Of a stretch of DNA of 20,559 nt, positions 7,425 to 15,278 are shown in pieces. Each line of letters begins with the position of its first letter. The stretch's first letter is position 1. The position numbers were made by a program, and so were the translations under genes. The notes under the pieces are model-generated. The model had not been told where the DNA came from and did no database searches. It saw nothing but the letters and a program-made list of their open reading frames with translations. The stretch lies in assembly GCA_946482325.1 (NCBI GenBank), contig CAMLRA010000065.1, positions 1 through 20,559 on the forward strand, given 5' to 3'. Source of the stretch: an uncultured Chromatiaceae bacterium (GTDB lineage Bacteria; Pseudomonadota; Gammaproteobacteria; Enterobacterales; Alteromonadaceae).

Positions 7425-8817
7425 GATCGTGAACGCTGTAATTATAGACAACGAGCATCATCATGTTATTGCTGTTGCTAACGCAATGTCTAGAAATGGA
7501 ATTTCCTGTTTTCCAATTCACTATCAAGGTGCGGCAGAAGCATTTGATTTATGCAGAGGGATATCTAAATCTAATCCTAGGATCATAATCATAGATATTC
7601 AAATAAACTCAACTGATCCAACGCCATCGAACGCTGACTATGCCAATGTTGCAAAGTGTGTTGAGCTACTTATTGGTAATTTCAGTGGGCCATATATAGT
7701 TTTGGCGTGGTCTGATAATACCGACTATTTTGGTGCACTAAAGAAGTATGTATCGAGATATTTGGAGAAAGATAACCAACGCTTACCTTTATTTTTCGAT
7801 CTAATAGATAAAACAGAGTGCAAAACAGGAACTGAGTTTGATACTTCAAAAATATTTAGTAAATTTATATCATTTATTGAATCTCAAAAAGAGTTGCGCG
7901 CGCTCATGGCTTGGGAAAAGCAAGTTATTAAATCAGCACAAAGTACTACAGACGAGATAATTTCGATCTCCAATGGAAAATTGACTTCAATCATTGAGGC
8001 TCTTGGAATTGCAGTTGCGGGAGATAACTTAAAAGATAATGAGTCCGCAGCAATCAATGAATCGCTCTTATACGTTCTTCGTGACAAAATAAGTCACTCA
8101 TCACAAACAAATCCATTTCTTATCAGCCTCTGGAAAGAAGCTATTAAAAATTATGACTTAACAATTGATAAAGAGTCAAAGTGCAAACTTAATGCAGCTC
8201 TTCATTTAGACAATACGATAATTGACGATATAATTTGTCCAGGGCAAACATGGGTATTGAAAAATGAAGCTAATTTTTTTAGCATCTTTTGTACCAAAGC
8301 CGAAAAGATACCTAACATTGATAGATTGAAAGGCAACATAATTACCTTTTCTAGCGGGAAATCTGAATTAGAAGCTAAAATAAAACAAGCTGCTGACGAA
8401 GAAATTAGGGCGAGTATCAAATTAGATATTAAAAATAGATATATAGATCCTTTTAAAAATGCTAAAAATAGATCACAGATTATGCTACTAGAAATCAGTC
8501 CGCTATGTGATTTCTCAAATAGGAAAAAATTCTTAAATACATTCGTTCTTGGTTTGTTGATTCCAGAATCTTGTATAAGTGAAGATATCGTTTTAAAAAA
8601 ATCCGCTGCTAATATAGGAATGCCTATTTTTCACGACAACGAATTTAAAATTATTATTTTCTCGGCCAAGCATATAATTTCTTTTTCAAAAAATAAAATT
8701 TCTGAAGAAATGTATTCTTTGGAAAAATCATTCAGAATTAGAGAGAATATGTTGCAGAGCTGGATACATTTTATAAGTTCTTATAATTCAAGAATTGGAA
8801 CAGTGGCTTTTTTATGA
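7417..8817 (+). CDS. Receiver-like domain protein with a large uncharacterised C-terminal region
   Basis: A 466-aa protein whose first 120 residues resemble a two-component receiver domain. AVIIDNEHHH contains Asp11 and Glu13 at the acidic-pocket position, IIIIDIQI places Asp60 where the phosphoacceptor should be, VLAWSD gives Ser99 at the switch Ser/Thr position, and Lys109/110 lie near the conserved lysine. No known output domain such as HTH, GGDEF or nuclease is recognisable in residues 120-466. A short conserved-looking motif, EISPLCDF with Cys364-Asp365, stands out. The gene starts 8 bases inside the upstream dual-ATPase gene, which strongly suggests a working pair. It is not one of the five Mza genes I remember. 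It could be a regulator or a phosphorylation-gated effector of the system. The fold call is moderately sure; the function is unknown. Confidence 0.7.
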   Translation: MHEIVNAVIIDNEHHHVIAVANAMSRNGISCFPIHYQGAAEAFDLCRGISKSNPRIIIIDIQINSTDPTPSNADYANVAKCVELLIGNFSGPYIVLAWSDNTDYFGALKKYVSRYLEKDNQRLPLFFDLIDKTECKTGTEFDTSKIFSKFISFIESQKELRALMAWEKQVIKSAQSTTDEIISISNGKLTSIIEALGIAVAGDNLKDNESAAINESLLYVLRDKISHSSQTNPFLISLWKEAIKNYDLTIDKESKCKLNAALHLDNTIIDDIICPGQTWVLKNEANFFSIFCTKAEKIPNIDRLKGNIITFSSGKSELEAKIKQAADEEIRASIKLDIKNRYIDPFKNAKNRSQIMLLEISPLCDFSNRKKFLNTFVLGLLIPESCISEDIVLKKSAANIGMPIFHDNEFKIIIFSAKHIISFSKNKISEEMYSLEKSFRIRENMLQSWIHFISSYNSRIGTVAFL

Positions 8818-8832
8818 AATTGAGACGCCAGA

Positions 8833-8910
8833 GAAATTCTGTGATTTTATTTCAATGAATGCATTGCAAATATTTTACATCAGTGAATTTTGTATTTTGC
8901 ACAGAATTTC
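8833..8910. repeat. 11-bp inverted repeat in the convergent intergenic region
   Basis: GAAATTCTGTG (8833-8843) is perfectly complementary to CACAGAATTTC (8900-8910), with an AT-rich 56-base interval containing a small CAATG/CATTG hairpin (8853-8866). It lies between the convergent ends of the receiver-like gene (8817) and the methyltransferase (9010). A second hairpin, TGAGTGG-ATT-CCGCTCA, lies at 8957-8973. Neither has a clean T-tract, so termination in both directions is possible but not shown. I see no gene in this 192-bp gap. Confidence 0.45.
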
Positions 8911-9009
8911 CTGCGTTTATGTTTCGAGAAAATTCTACTTGTGTATTAAGTTTATTTGAGTGGATTCCGCTCATCGAATTACATCCTACTCAATCTCCCA
9001 AATTTTAAA

Positions 9010-10566
9010 TCAAGACAGATAGTTTTTTATAATTTGTGAAATCTGATACGCAAGATATGGAGGAACCGCATTGCCAACTTGGTGGTATTGTTGTGTTCTA
9101 CCACCTTCGAAAAAATAGTTATCAGGAAACGTTTGTAATCTTGCAGCTTCCCGAACAGTCAGACTCCTACACTGCGATGGATCATAGTGTATGAAATAAT
9201 GCCCATCTTTAGAAATATGACTTGTAACTGTCGTTGCTGGGCTGTTTTCAAGCTGTACCCTGAAGCGGTCAGAAAAGTCACCTGATTCCCAATTTTGATG
9301 TGCAGGAGCCAGTCCTGGATAATTGAATTCGTTATATCCTTTTGGGGAGCGGTCGTTAACTTTCGCAAATGACGCGGCATAAGCATATCTGACTAGGTCA
9401 TCAATTCGATGGCCGCGGCTCTCGTGATTTAACCAAATATCAAGATTCTTATCCTTATACCAGTCATCTAATTCTGCAGAGCCTGTCGAAGCTCTATCTG
9501 TTCTTGGTACTCGCAGTCCACCGGTCGATTGATTCTTCTTTAGATTTGAAATAGCTTGGTCTAATCTAACCGCAACACCCGCTGCGCCTTCAGCTCTGAT
9601 ATGACTTAACAATGTAGTTAGCTCGCTAGCTACGCGGCTTTCCCACTCATTAAATGAATCTTTCTCTTTACTTAACTTGCTTCGTAGTGGGGGTAGTGCG
9701 TCTATAACGTCTTTTACAAAAACCTGTGGTTTCCGTGTTAAAGAGGGGAGTGTGTTCTTTATTATATCCTCACGTATGCCAACTAAGATGACTCGATGGC
9801 GTGCCTGAGGAACCCCGTATTGTTCCGCTTTAATAATGAAATCTGTTGGGTTAATACTTTTCGGGTCATCACCGGCTCTGAACGATGTATCCTTAACAAG
9901 AGAAAAGATTACATAACGAGGATGATCTTTACCCTCTGGAAAAGCTCGATCAGGGGATGCTAAATCTTGCAGGATCTCATGGAATATTAGTACACCATTT
10001 ACTTTAGCAGAAAGCATTCCTTTAACATTTTCCATCACGAACATTGCTGGTTTGTAGCTGTTGATAATCCGTAAATACTCCTTATAAAGGAAATTTCTTT
10101 TATCATTTTCAGCACTATAATCGCTAATCCCTTTGTTCCGGGAACGTCCAGCAAGTGAATACGCTTGGCATGGTGGCCCACCAATAAGCACCCAAGGCTG
10201 ACCTTTATCAAAATCGGAGAGACCACTTTGGATAGCGTGATCAAGAATACTATTCCCTTCGTCCGTGCCTAATTCAATACAGAGTGCTTCTTCGCTGGCG
10301 GCGTCCCAAATGGCCTGTGTTTTATTGCTAAACGGAAACTCTGATTCGCCACGGCAATAGGCGTAATAATCACCCAACTTATCAGGCATTTGGGTTTTGA
10401 GCATGCGGTAAAATGCACGAAGTCTCAAGGTCTCCCTTGCGATAGGATCCTTCTCCGCTGAAACGATAATCTGAAAAGCTTTACCGTCGTTAAGTGCTGA
10501 GAATCCCTCGCCTAGACCACCAGGGCCTGCAAAAAGGTCAACAACTGGGATAACTCGATTTCGCAT
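9010..10566 (-). CDS. C5-cytosine DNA methyltransferase (Dcm-type, MzaA-like)
   Basis: A 518-aa DNA (cytosine-5)-methyltransferase that would move a methyl group from S-adenosylmethionine to cytosine in a specific site. Motif I is DLFAGPGGLGEGF (from residue 10), motif IV is GGPPCQAYS with the catalytic Cys133, motif VI is the ENV triplet (179-181), motif VIII is QARHRVILVG and motif X is QVGNAVPPYLA near the C-terminus. Between VIII and X lies a long target-recognition region, which makes the protein longer than the usual 330-420 residues. There is also an insertion of about 70 residues between motifs I and IV. A GGAG ribosome-binding site stands 6-7 bases before the ATG at 10566. It converges on the ATPase/receiver pair and probably marks host DNA as self for the Z1/DUF4420/AIPR side. 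The recognition sequence cannot be read from the sequence. Confidence 0.95.
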   Translation of the reverse strand: MRNRVIPVVDLFAGPGGLGEGFSALNDGKAFQIIVSAEKDPIARETLRLRAFYRMLKTQMPDKLGDYYAYCRGESEFPFSNKTQAIWDAASEEALCIELGTDEGNSILDHAIQSGLSDFDKGQPWVLIGGPPCQAYSLAGRSRNKGISDYSAENDKRNFLYKEYLRIINSYKPAMFVMENVKGMLSAKVNGVLIFHEILQDLASPDRAFPEGKDHPRYVIFSLVKDTSFRAGDDPKSINPTDFIIKAEQYGVPQARHRVILVGIREDIIKNTLPSLTRKPQVFVKDVIDALPPLRSKLSKEKDSFNEWESRVASELTTLLSHIRAEGAAGVAVRLDQAISNLKKNQSTGGLRVPRTDRASTGSAELDDWYKDKNLDIWLNHESRGHRIDDLVRYAYAASFAKVNDRSPKGYNEFNYPGLAPAHQNWESGDFSDRFRVQLENSPATTVTSHISKDGHYFIHYDPSQCRSLTVREAARLQTFPDNYFFEGGRTQQYHQVGNAVPPYLAYQISQIIKNYLS

Positions 10567-10582
10567 GATGCTCCAAAAAACT

Positions 10583-10789
10583 CTAATTGCCTGAATGCTG
10601 TTGTAGTGATAGCTCTCGAGCAGCTTGTTCTGCTTCCTTGACCGCTGCCTCTTCTGAGAATGCGAGACCAGATTCTAATTCAGTATTGTTCCTACAAACA
10701 GACCAACAGAAACCGGGATTATATCGATCTAAAGATGGTTCTACAAAAACCGTAAATTCTCCGATCTGAATTTCGTTGTTTTGATACAT
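10583..10789 (-). CDS. Small conserved-looking protein of unknown function upstream of the methyltransferase
   Basis: A 68-aa, acidic reading frame with an AAGGA ribosome-binding site 7-8 bases before the ATG at 10789. Its stop is 16 bases before the methyltransferase start, so the two are probably co-transcribed. The composition suggests two or three beta strands (residues 5-33) followed by one helix (about 45-60, AFSEEAAVKEAEQAARELS). The layout 'W.V.R....ELESG.AFS.EEA..EA' resembles small stand-alone domains seen beside mobile-element genes, but I cannot name the family. It has no helix-turn-helix, so it does not look like a restriction-modification controller protein. It may be an accessory factor of the methyltransferase or an unrelated cargo gene. 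Confidence 0.65.
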   Translation of the reverse strand: MYQNNEIQIGEFTVFVEPSLDRYNPGFCWSVCRNNTELESGLAFSEEAAVKEAEQAARELSLQQHSGN

Positions 10790-10832
10790 AGATATTCCTT
10801 AAAATTGCGTCAATTATTTCAATTAATAGCCA

Positions 10833-12059
10833 TTATGGTTTTGGTTTACAGATTATAAAATCTTGTAAATGCACGGCTAGTTTGACCAAAGCCACCTTCC
10901 GCTCCTCAAAATAATCATGCTTATTATAAATCCCCTCAACACCTTTTAGCTTGTGATTGAGGCAGCGCTCGGCAACATGGCCTGGGATGCCGATCTCGGC
11001 AAGCAAGGTGCGGCAGCTGCGGCGCAGGTCGTGCACGGTGAAGTGCGGCATGTCGCCCATTTTGTTGTGCGGTTGTACCTTTCTGCCGGGCTCTTGGCCG
11101 AACAGTTTTGAAATGGCCCGATTGAGAGTGTCAGAGCCCATATGAGCGTTTTTGCTGCTGCGCCGATTGGGGAAGACATATTCTGAGCCGAATGCCCGTA
11201 CTTTTAACTCATTCAACCATTCGATGATCAGTGGTGGTAAAGGGATCTCCATACCTACGCCGGTTTTGCTGCGCTCTTTTGGTAGTGACCACATGGCTTT
11301 GTCTAGATCGAATTCTGCCCATTTTGCTTCGGTGAGCTCGGTTTTACGCACGCCGAGGCAGATCAATAAAGAGCAGGCGAGGTAGTTATCCCGGGTAAAG
11401 CTGTCTGCGTTTTCCCGAAATACTTTAAATGCGTGTTTGACTTCATCCAGGCTTAACGCTCTGTCTTTACTTGCTTCCACTCCGCCAGCATCGTTCACTG
11501 AGAACGGTGCTGCGGGGTTGTGGCTGGTGAGGTCGAGTTTTATGCCGTGATTAAAAATCTGTTTTAAATACAGCAACGCATCGTTGGCGATAGTCGGGCG
11601 ACCCGATGCTGTGATCTTGCGAAGTAACATCTGAATGTGACGCGGTGTCACGTCGATAATAGGCAGATTGCCTATCTCCGGGGCTATATCGTGTCGATAA
11701 ACCCGAGCAGGGATCCCCGGATGTTTTAAACGCTTCTCATTTCCAATTTGCCAATCCGCAAATAAATCGTCGACGACAACTAGCTTGGTGAGTTTAGTTT
11801 GTTGCTTGGCAATTAATGGGTCTAAACCATCCCGGCTCAGCTTGGCGTTGGTTGCCGCTGCGAGACGTGCATCTTTCAGGGATAAGTCCGGGTAATTACC
11901 CAGTGTCATCTCTCGCCGTTTACCGGCGCTGGTATAGCGCAGCATCCAATAGGCCTGGCCGGATCTTGGCACTACAAAGTACAGTCCATCACCATCCGAG
12001 TGTTTGGCTGGTTCTTTGGTTAACAGGCTGTCTAGCTGTTTGGCTGTTAGCTTACCCAT
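10833..12059 (-). CDS. int: P4-type tyrosine integrase (DUF4102 arm-binding domain)
   Basis: A 408-aa site-specific recombinase that would integrate and excise the island. Residues 1-90 form the DUF4102 arm-DNA-binding domain (DGDGLYFVV, RYTSAGKRREMTLG). The core-binding domain follows, and the catalytic domain shows the full tyrosine-recombinase set: Arg238 (LGVRKTEL), Lys265, His343-x-x-Arg346 (VHDLRRS), His369 (LNHK) and nucleophile Tyr378 (GIYNK). All catalytic residues are present, so it should be active. The start has a strong AGGTGG ribosome-binding site, and that site overlaps one copy of the GGTGGGTA repeat. Its neighbour, read from the same strand, is the 3' end of yicC, the attachment site used by related integrases of mobilizable genomic islands. 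No excisionase gene is seen in the window. Confidence 0.96.
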   Translation of the reverse strand: MGKLTAKQLDSLLTKEPAKHSDGDGLYFVVPRSGQAYWMLRYTSAGKRREMTLGNYPDLSLKDARLAAATNAKLSRDGLDPLIAKQQTKLTKLVVVDDLFADWQIGNEKRLKHPGIPARVYRHDIAPEIGNLPIIDVTPRHIQMLLRKITASGRPTIANDALLYLKQIFNHGIKLDLTSHNPAAPFSVNDAGGVEASKDRALSLDEVKHAFKVFRENADSFTRDNYLACSLLICLGVRKTELTEAKWAEFDLDKAMWSLPKERSKTGVGMEIPLPPLIIEWLNELKVRAFGSEYVFPNRRSSKNAHMGSDTLNRAISKLFGQEPGRKVQPHNKMGDMPHFTVHDLRRSCRTLLAEIGIPGHVAERCLNHKLKGVEGIYNKHDYFEERKVALVKLAVHLQDFIICKPKP

Positions 12060-12062
12060 CAG

Positions 12063-12191
12063 TTACCCACCTCTATTTAGAGATAAATCAGTAGTTTGGC
12101 AGCATTTTGGCTTTTACCCACCACTGAGGTTTGTATGGTAGCTAGCATACCCACCATTTTACCCACCGTAAAGTGGTGGGTATTGGTGGGT
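12063..12191. repeat. Six-copy TACCCACC / GGTGGGTA repeat cluster at the integrase end
   Basis: TACCCACC occurs at 12064-12071, 12115-12122, 12148-12155 and 12160-12167. The inverted form is at 12174-12182 (TGGTGGGTA) and 12185-12191 (GGTGGGT). The last four make an interrupted inverted repeat centred on TAAAG (12169-12173). The first copy overlies the integrase ribosome-binding site. The number, mixed orientation and position between the integrase gene and the attachment site fit arm-type integrase binding sites, or sites through which the integrase controls its own expression. Confidence 0.7.
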
Positions 12192-12239
12192 GATAATGGA
12201 CATCAGTAGACTATGTATTATTATAAATCATTGATAAAT

Positions 12240-12300
12240 ATTGATTTGTAGATTGTTTTGAACATTGCTGGACGCTATTCCACGTTCTGGATCTGCTCCC
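12240..12300. other. Probable island attachment junction at the 3' end of yicC
   Basis: The integrase gene and AT-rich DNA end immediately downstream of the yicC stop codon (12275), and composition changes sharply here. The 3' end of yicC is the documented insertion site of SXT-mobilizable genomic islands of Vibrio and relatives, which carry P4-type integrases. Because yicC is intact at this end, the core att sequence probably lies in its last few codons and regenerated the gene. The other junction is outside the window, so exact ends of the core cannot be defined. Confidence 0.6.
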
Positions 12301-13135
12301 GCATCTGCTCAATCAACACCTTCAATTCCACCGCCGTATTGGTGATCTCCGTCGAAATCGCTTTTGACGACAAGGTATTCGATTCGCGGTTAAATTCCTG
12401 CATCATAAAGTCGAGGCGACGGCCGATGGCGCCGCCTTGTTTCAGATGATGGCGGGTTTCTTTGATGTGGGCGTCGAGGCGGTCGAGTTCTTCAGCCACG
12501 TCGGATTTTTGTGCCAGGAAGGCCATTTCCTGCTCGAGGCGGTTTTGGTCGAGCTCTGCTTTGATTTCCTGTAAGCGGGTCAGCATTTTGTCGCGTTGCC
12601 ATTGCAGGGCTTGTGGCAGGTGCACACGTAAGTTGGCAACGTGTGTGGAGATTTGGTCGAGGCGGTCGCGGATCAGCTGTTCAATCGCTACACCTTCGCG
12701 GCCGCGGCCGGCGAGGAAGTCTTTCATCACGATGTCAAAACCGGCCAGTAATTCGGCCTGCACGGAGTCCATGTCTTCTTCCTGGGTTTCCATCACGCCG
12801 GGCCAGCGCAGGATGTCGGCGATATTGAGCTGCGCTTGCGGGCTTTGAGCGGCCAAAGCGCTGGCGGCTTTCATCAGCTGGCCAGCAAAGGCTTCGTTGA
12901 TTTTTAAATCGCCGCTTTGCTGCGCCGCGTTATAGCGCAGGTTCACTTCCACTTTGCCGCGTTGCAGGCTCTGGCGCAGTTTGTCGCGCAGCAGGCTTTC
13001 CAAACCCCGGAATTGCTCGGGTAACCGAAAATAACTCTCGAGATATCTTTGGTTAACGGAGCGGATCTCCCAAACGGCGTTGCCCCAGGTCGCTTTAATT
13101 TCGTGACGGGCAAAAGCGGTCATGCTGTGGATCAT
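12275..13135 (-). CDS. yicC: YicC family endoribonuclease
   Basis: A 286-aa protein, essentially the same length as E. coli YicC (287). YicC proteins are widely conserved and have been reported as endoribonucleases acting on RNA, including small RNAs. The start MIHSMTAFAR matches the family N-terminus, and the C-terminal LIEQMREQIQNVE is nearly the E. coli ending. The long helical middle (residues 150-250) is typical. The longer frame beginning at 13186 was rejected: the ATG at 13135 has an AAGGA ribosome-binding site 7 bases upstream. The gene is divergent from rph, as in enterobacteria, and its 3' end abuts the island. The gene appears intact despite the insertion. Confidence 0.95.
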   Translation of the reverse strand: MIHSMTAFARHEIKATWGNAVWEIRSVNQRYLESYFRLPEQFRGLESLLRDKLRQSLQRGKVEVNLRYNAAQQSGDLKINEAFAGQLMKAASALAAQSPQAQLNIADILRWPGVMETQEEDMDSVQAELLAGFDIVMKDFLAGRGREGVAIEQLIRDRLDQISTHVANLRVHLPQALQWQRDKMLTRLQEIKAELDQNRLEQEMAFLAQKSDVAEELDRLDAHIKETRHHLKQGGAIGRRLDFMMQEFNRESNTLSSKAISTEITNTAVELKVLIEQMREQIQNVE

Positions 13136-13267
13136 GCGATTATCCTTGTGTACATCAAAAAACATGGAAAAACCGAGTATACCCACAAAGCCGCGCAGAA
13201 GGCCAATCCGCTGTCAGCGCGAAAAACGCCGGCTGTGGCAGAGATGGCGGTATGGCGGTGAAAGCCC

Positions 13268-13273
13268 TATAAT
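13268..13273 (+). promoter_or_regulatory. Candidate -10 box of the rph-pyrE promoter
   Basis: TATAAT lies 45 bases before the rph start. The -35 position is poor (TGGCGG at 17 bases), so the call rests on the perfect -10 box and its location in the yicC/rph divergent gap. No other element is obvious in this 182-bp gap. Confidence 0.45.
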
Positions 13274-13317
13274 GCCGGCATCATTTTTCGCCAAATCAAT
13301 GGCCATCGAGGTTTCCC

Positions 13318-14031
<714 letters not shown>

Positions 14032-14055
14032 CAAATCTGTCTTTAAGGTCTTCCG

Positions 14056-14697
14056 ATGAAAGCTTTTCAACAAGAATTTATTGAATTTGCCCTGTCGCGT
14101 CAGGTGCTGAAATTTGGTTCATTTACGCTGAAATCCGGCCGCACCAGCCCGTATTTCTTCAACGCCGGTTTGTTTAATACCGGTGGTGATTTGGCCAAAC
14201 TTGGCCGTTTTTACGCGGCCGCGCTGATGGATGCTGGTATTGATTTCGACGTGTTATTTGGCCCGGCTTATAAAGGGATTCCAATTGCCACCACCACAGC
14301 TGTGGCGCTGGCAGAACATCACAACCGCGACGTGCCATATTGCTTTAACCGCAAAGAAGCCAAAACCCACGGTGAAGGCGGCAGTCTGGTTGGTTCGCCA
14401 CTCAAAGGCCGCATTATGCTGGTTGATGATGTGATCACCGCTGGTACTGCGATCCGCGAATCGATGGAAATCATCCAGGCGCAGGGCGCAGAACTGGCTG
14501 GTGTGCTGATCGCACTGGACCGGCAGGAACGCGGCAAAGGCGAACTGTCAGCCATTCAGGAAGTGGAACGTGACTTTGGCACCAAAGTGGTGTCGATCAT
14601 TGGCCTGAAAGACCTTATCCAATACCTCGAAGGCAAACCAGAACTGGCGCAGCACCTCGATGCAGTCAAAGCCTACCGCGCGGAGTTTGGCGTTTAA
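14056..14697 (+). CDS. pyrE: Orotate phosphoribosyltransferase
   Basis: A 213-aa enzyme of de novo pyrimidine synthesis: orotate plus PRPP gives orotidine 5'-phosphate and pyrophosphate. The PRPP-binding motif [13 protein letters not shown] is at about residues 121-133, the catalytic loop [10 protein letters not shown] at about 100-109 and the N-terminal [17 protein letters not shown] at about 20-36. Length and sequence fit the E. coli protein (213 aa). It shares a transcript with rph and ends before a strong hairpin terminator (14768-14795). An AAGG ribosome-binding site precedes the ATG. Confidence 0.97.
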   Translation: MKAFQQEFIEFALSRQVLKFGSFTLKSGRTSPYFFNAGLFNTGGDLAKLGRFYAAALMDAGIDFDVLFGPAYKGIPIATTTAVALAEHHNRDVPYCFNRKEAKTHGEGGSLVGSPLKGRIMLVDDVITAGTAIRESMEIIQAQGAELAGVLIALDRQERGKGELSAIQEVERDFGTKVVSIIGLKDLIQYLEGKPELAQHLDAVKAYRAEFGV

Positions 14698-14767
14698 GCC
14701 GCCGGGTTGTCTTCAGGAATTGTTAAGTTTAAGCTGCGATAAGTACATCCCTTCTGTCAGCTTTGAA

Positions 14768-14795
14768 GGCCAGCGTTGCTGGCCTGCTTGTTTTT
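14768..14795 (+). terminator. Rho-independent terminator of rph-pyrE
   Basis: A perfect 7-bp GC-rich stem GGCCAGC (14768-14774) / GCTGGCC (14778-14784) with a 3-base loop is followed by TGCTTGTTTTT. It sits between pyrE and dgkA and rules out an upstream start for dgkA within this region. Confidence 0.85.
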
Positions 14796-14808
14796 AGCGG
14801 AGTCTGTG

Positions 14809-15183
14809 TTGATCAACAAACCAAATGGCAGCGGTTTTGGCCGTATTCTCAAAGCCACTGAATGTTCGCGTAAAGGTTTTGTCGCTGCCTGGCGATTTGA
14901 AGCAGCGTTTCGGCAGGAAGCGGTGCTCGCCATGCTGATGTTCCCGCTGTCGTTTGTACTGGCAGAATCGGTCGGGCACTGGGCCTTGCTGGTGGGCGTG
15001 TTGCTGCTGGTGCTGATTGTCGAACTGCTCAATTCCGCCATTGAAGCGCTGACTGACCGTGTGAGTCTTGAGCGCCATGAACTCTCCGGCCGCGCTAAAG
15101 ATATGGGCTCGGCGGCTGTGACGTTAAGCCTGACGATTGTCGCGCTGGTGTGGGGCGCCGCTATCTGGCAACTGCTGGTCTGA
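14809..15183 (+). CDS. dgkA: Diacylglycerol kinase (integral membrane)
   Basis: A small inner-membrane kinase that converts diacylglycerol to phosphatidic acid using ATP, recycling the lipid left over from membrane-derived oligosaccharide or lipid A modification. The family signatures EAAFRQEA, VELLNSAIEALTDR and HELSGRAKDMGSAAV are all present, with three membrane segments (roughly residues 40-62, 63-82 and 102-124). The open frame reaches back to a TTG at 14776, but that codon lies inside the terminator hairpin. The GGAG at 14799-14802 favours TTG at 14809 (6-base spacing); GTG at 14806 is the alternative. Either gives about 124-126 residues, close to E. coli DgkA (122). A non-ATG start suggests low expression. 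Confidence 0.9.
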   Translation: MINKPNGSGFGRILKATECSRKGFVAAWRFEAAFRQEAVLAMLMFPLSFVLAESVGHWALLVGVLLLVLIVELLNSAIEALTDRVSLERHELSGRAKDMGSAAVTLSLTIVALVWGAAIWQLLV

Positions 15184-15278
15184 GCCTGAGCTAACGAGGC
15201 GCTTATAACAGCCTTCAATGCACTGCGGCTAACAACTGTGCTATGGTAAATTTTTGCTGAGCCATCGCGGTTTGAATC

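Noticed and set aside
10583..10789. Antitoxin or restriction-modification controller protein
   Set aside because: No helix-turn-helix and no toxin partner; the neighbours are only the methyltransferase and integrase.
12063..12191. CRISPR array or plasmid iterons
   Set aside because: The repeated unit is only 8-9 bases, spacers are irregular, two copies are inverted, and there is no cas or rep gene nearby.
12060..12274. tRNA gene as the integration target
   Set aside because: No tRNA cloverleaf or conserved TTCGA arm is visible beside the integrase; the adjacent gene is yicC.
13136..13186. Longer N-terminus for yicC
   Set aside because: The 17 extra residues do not resemble YicC and the downstream ATG has an AAGGA site and the family start MIHSMTAFAR.
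14776..14808. Upstream TTG start for dgkA
   Set aside because: It falls inside the perfect terminator hairpin of rph-pyrE, and adds residues not found in DgkA proteins.
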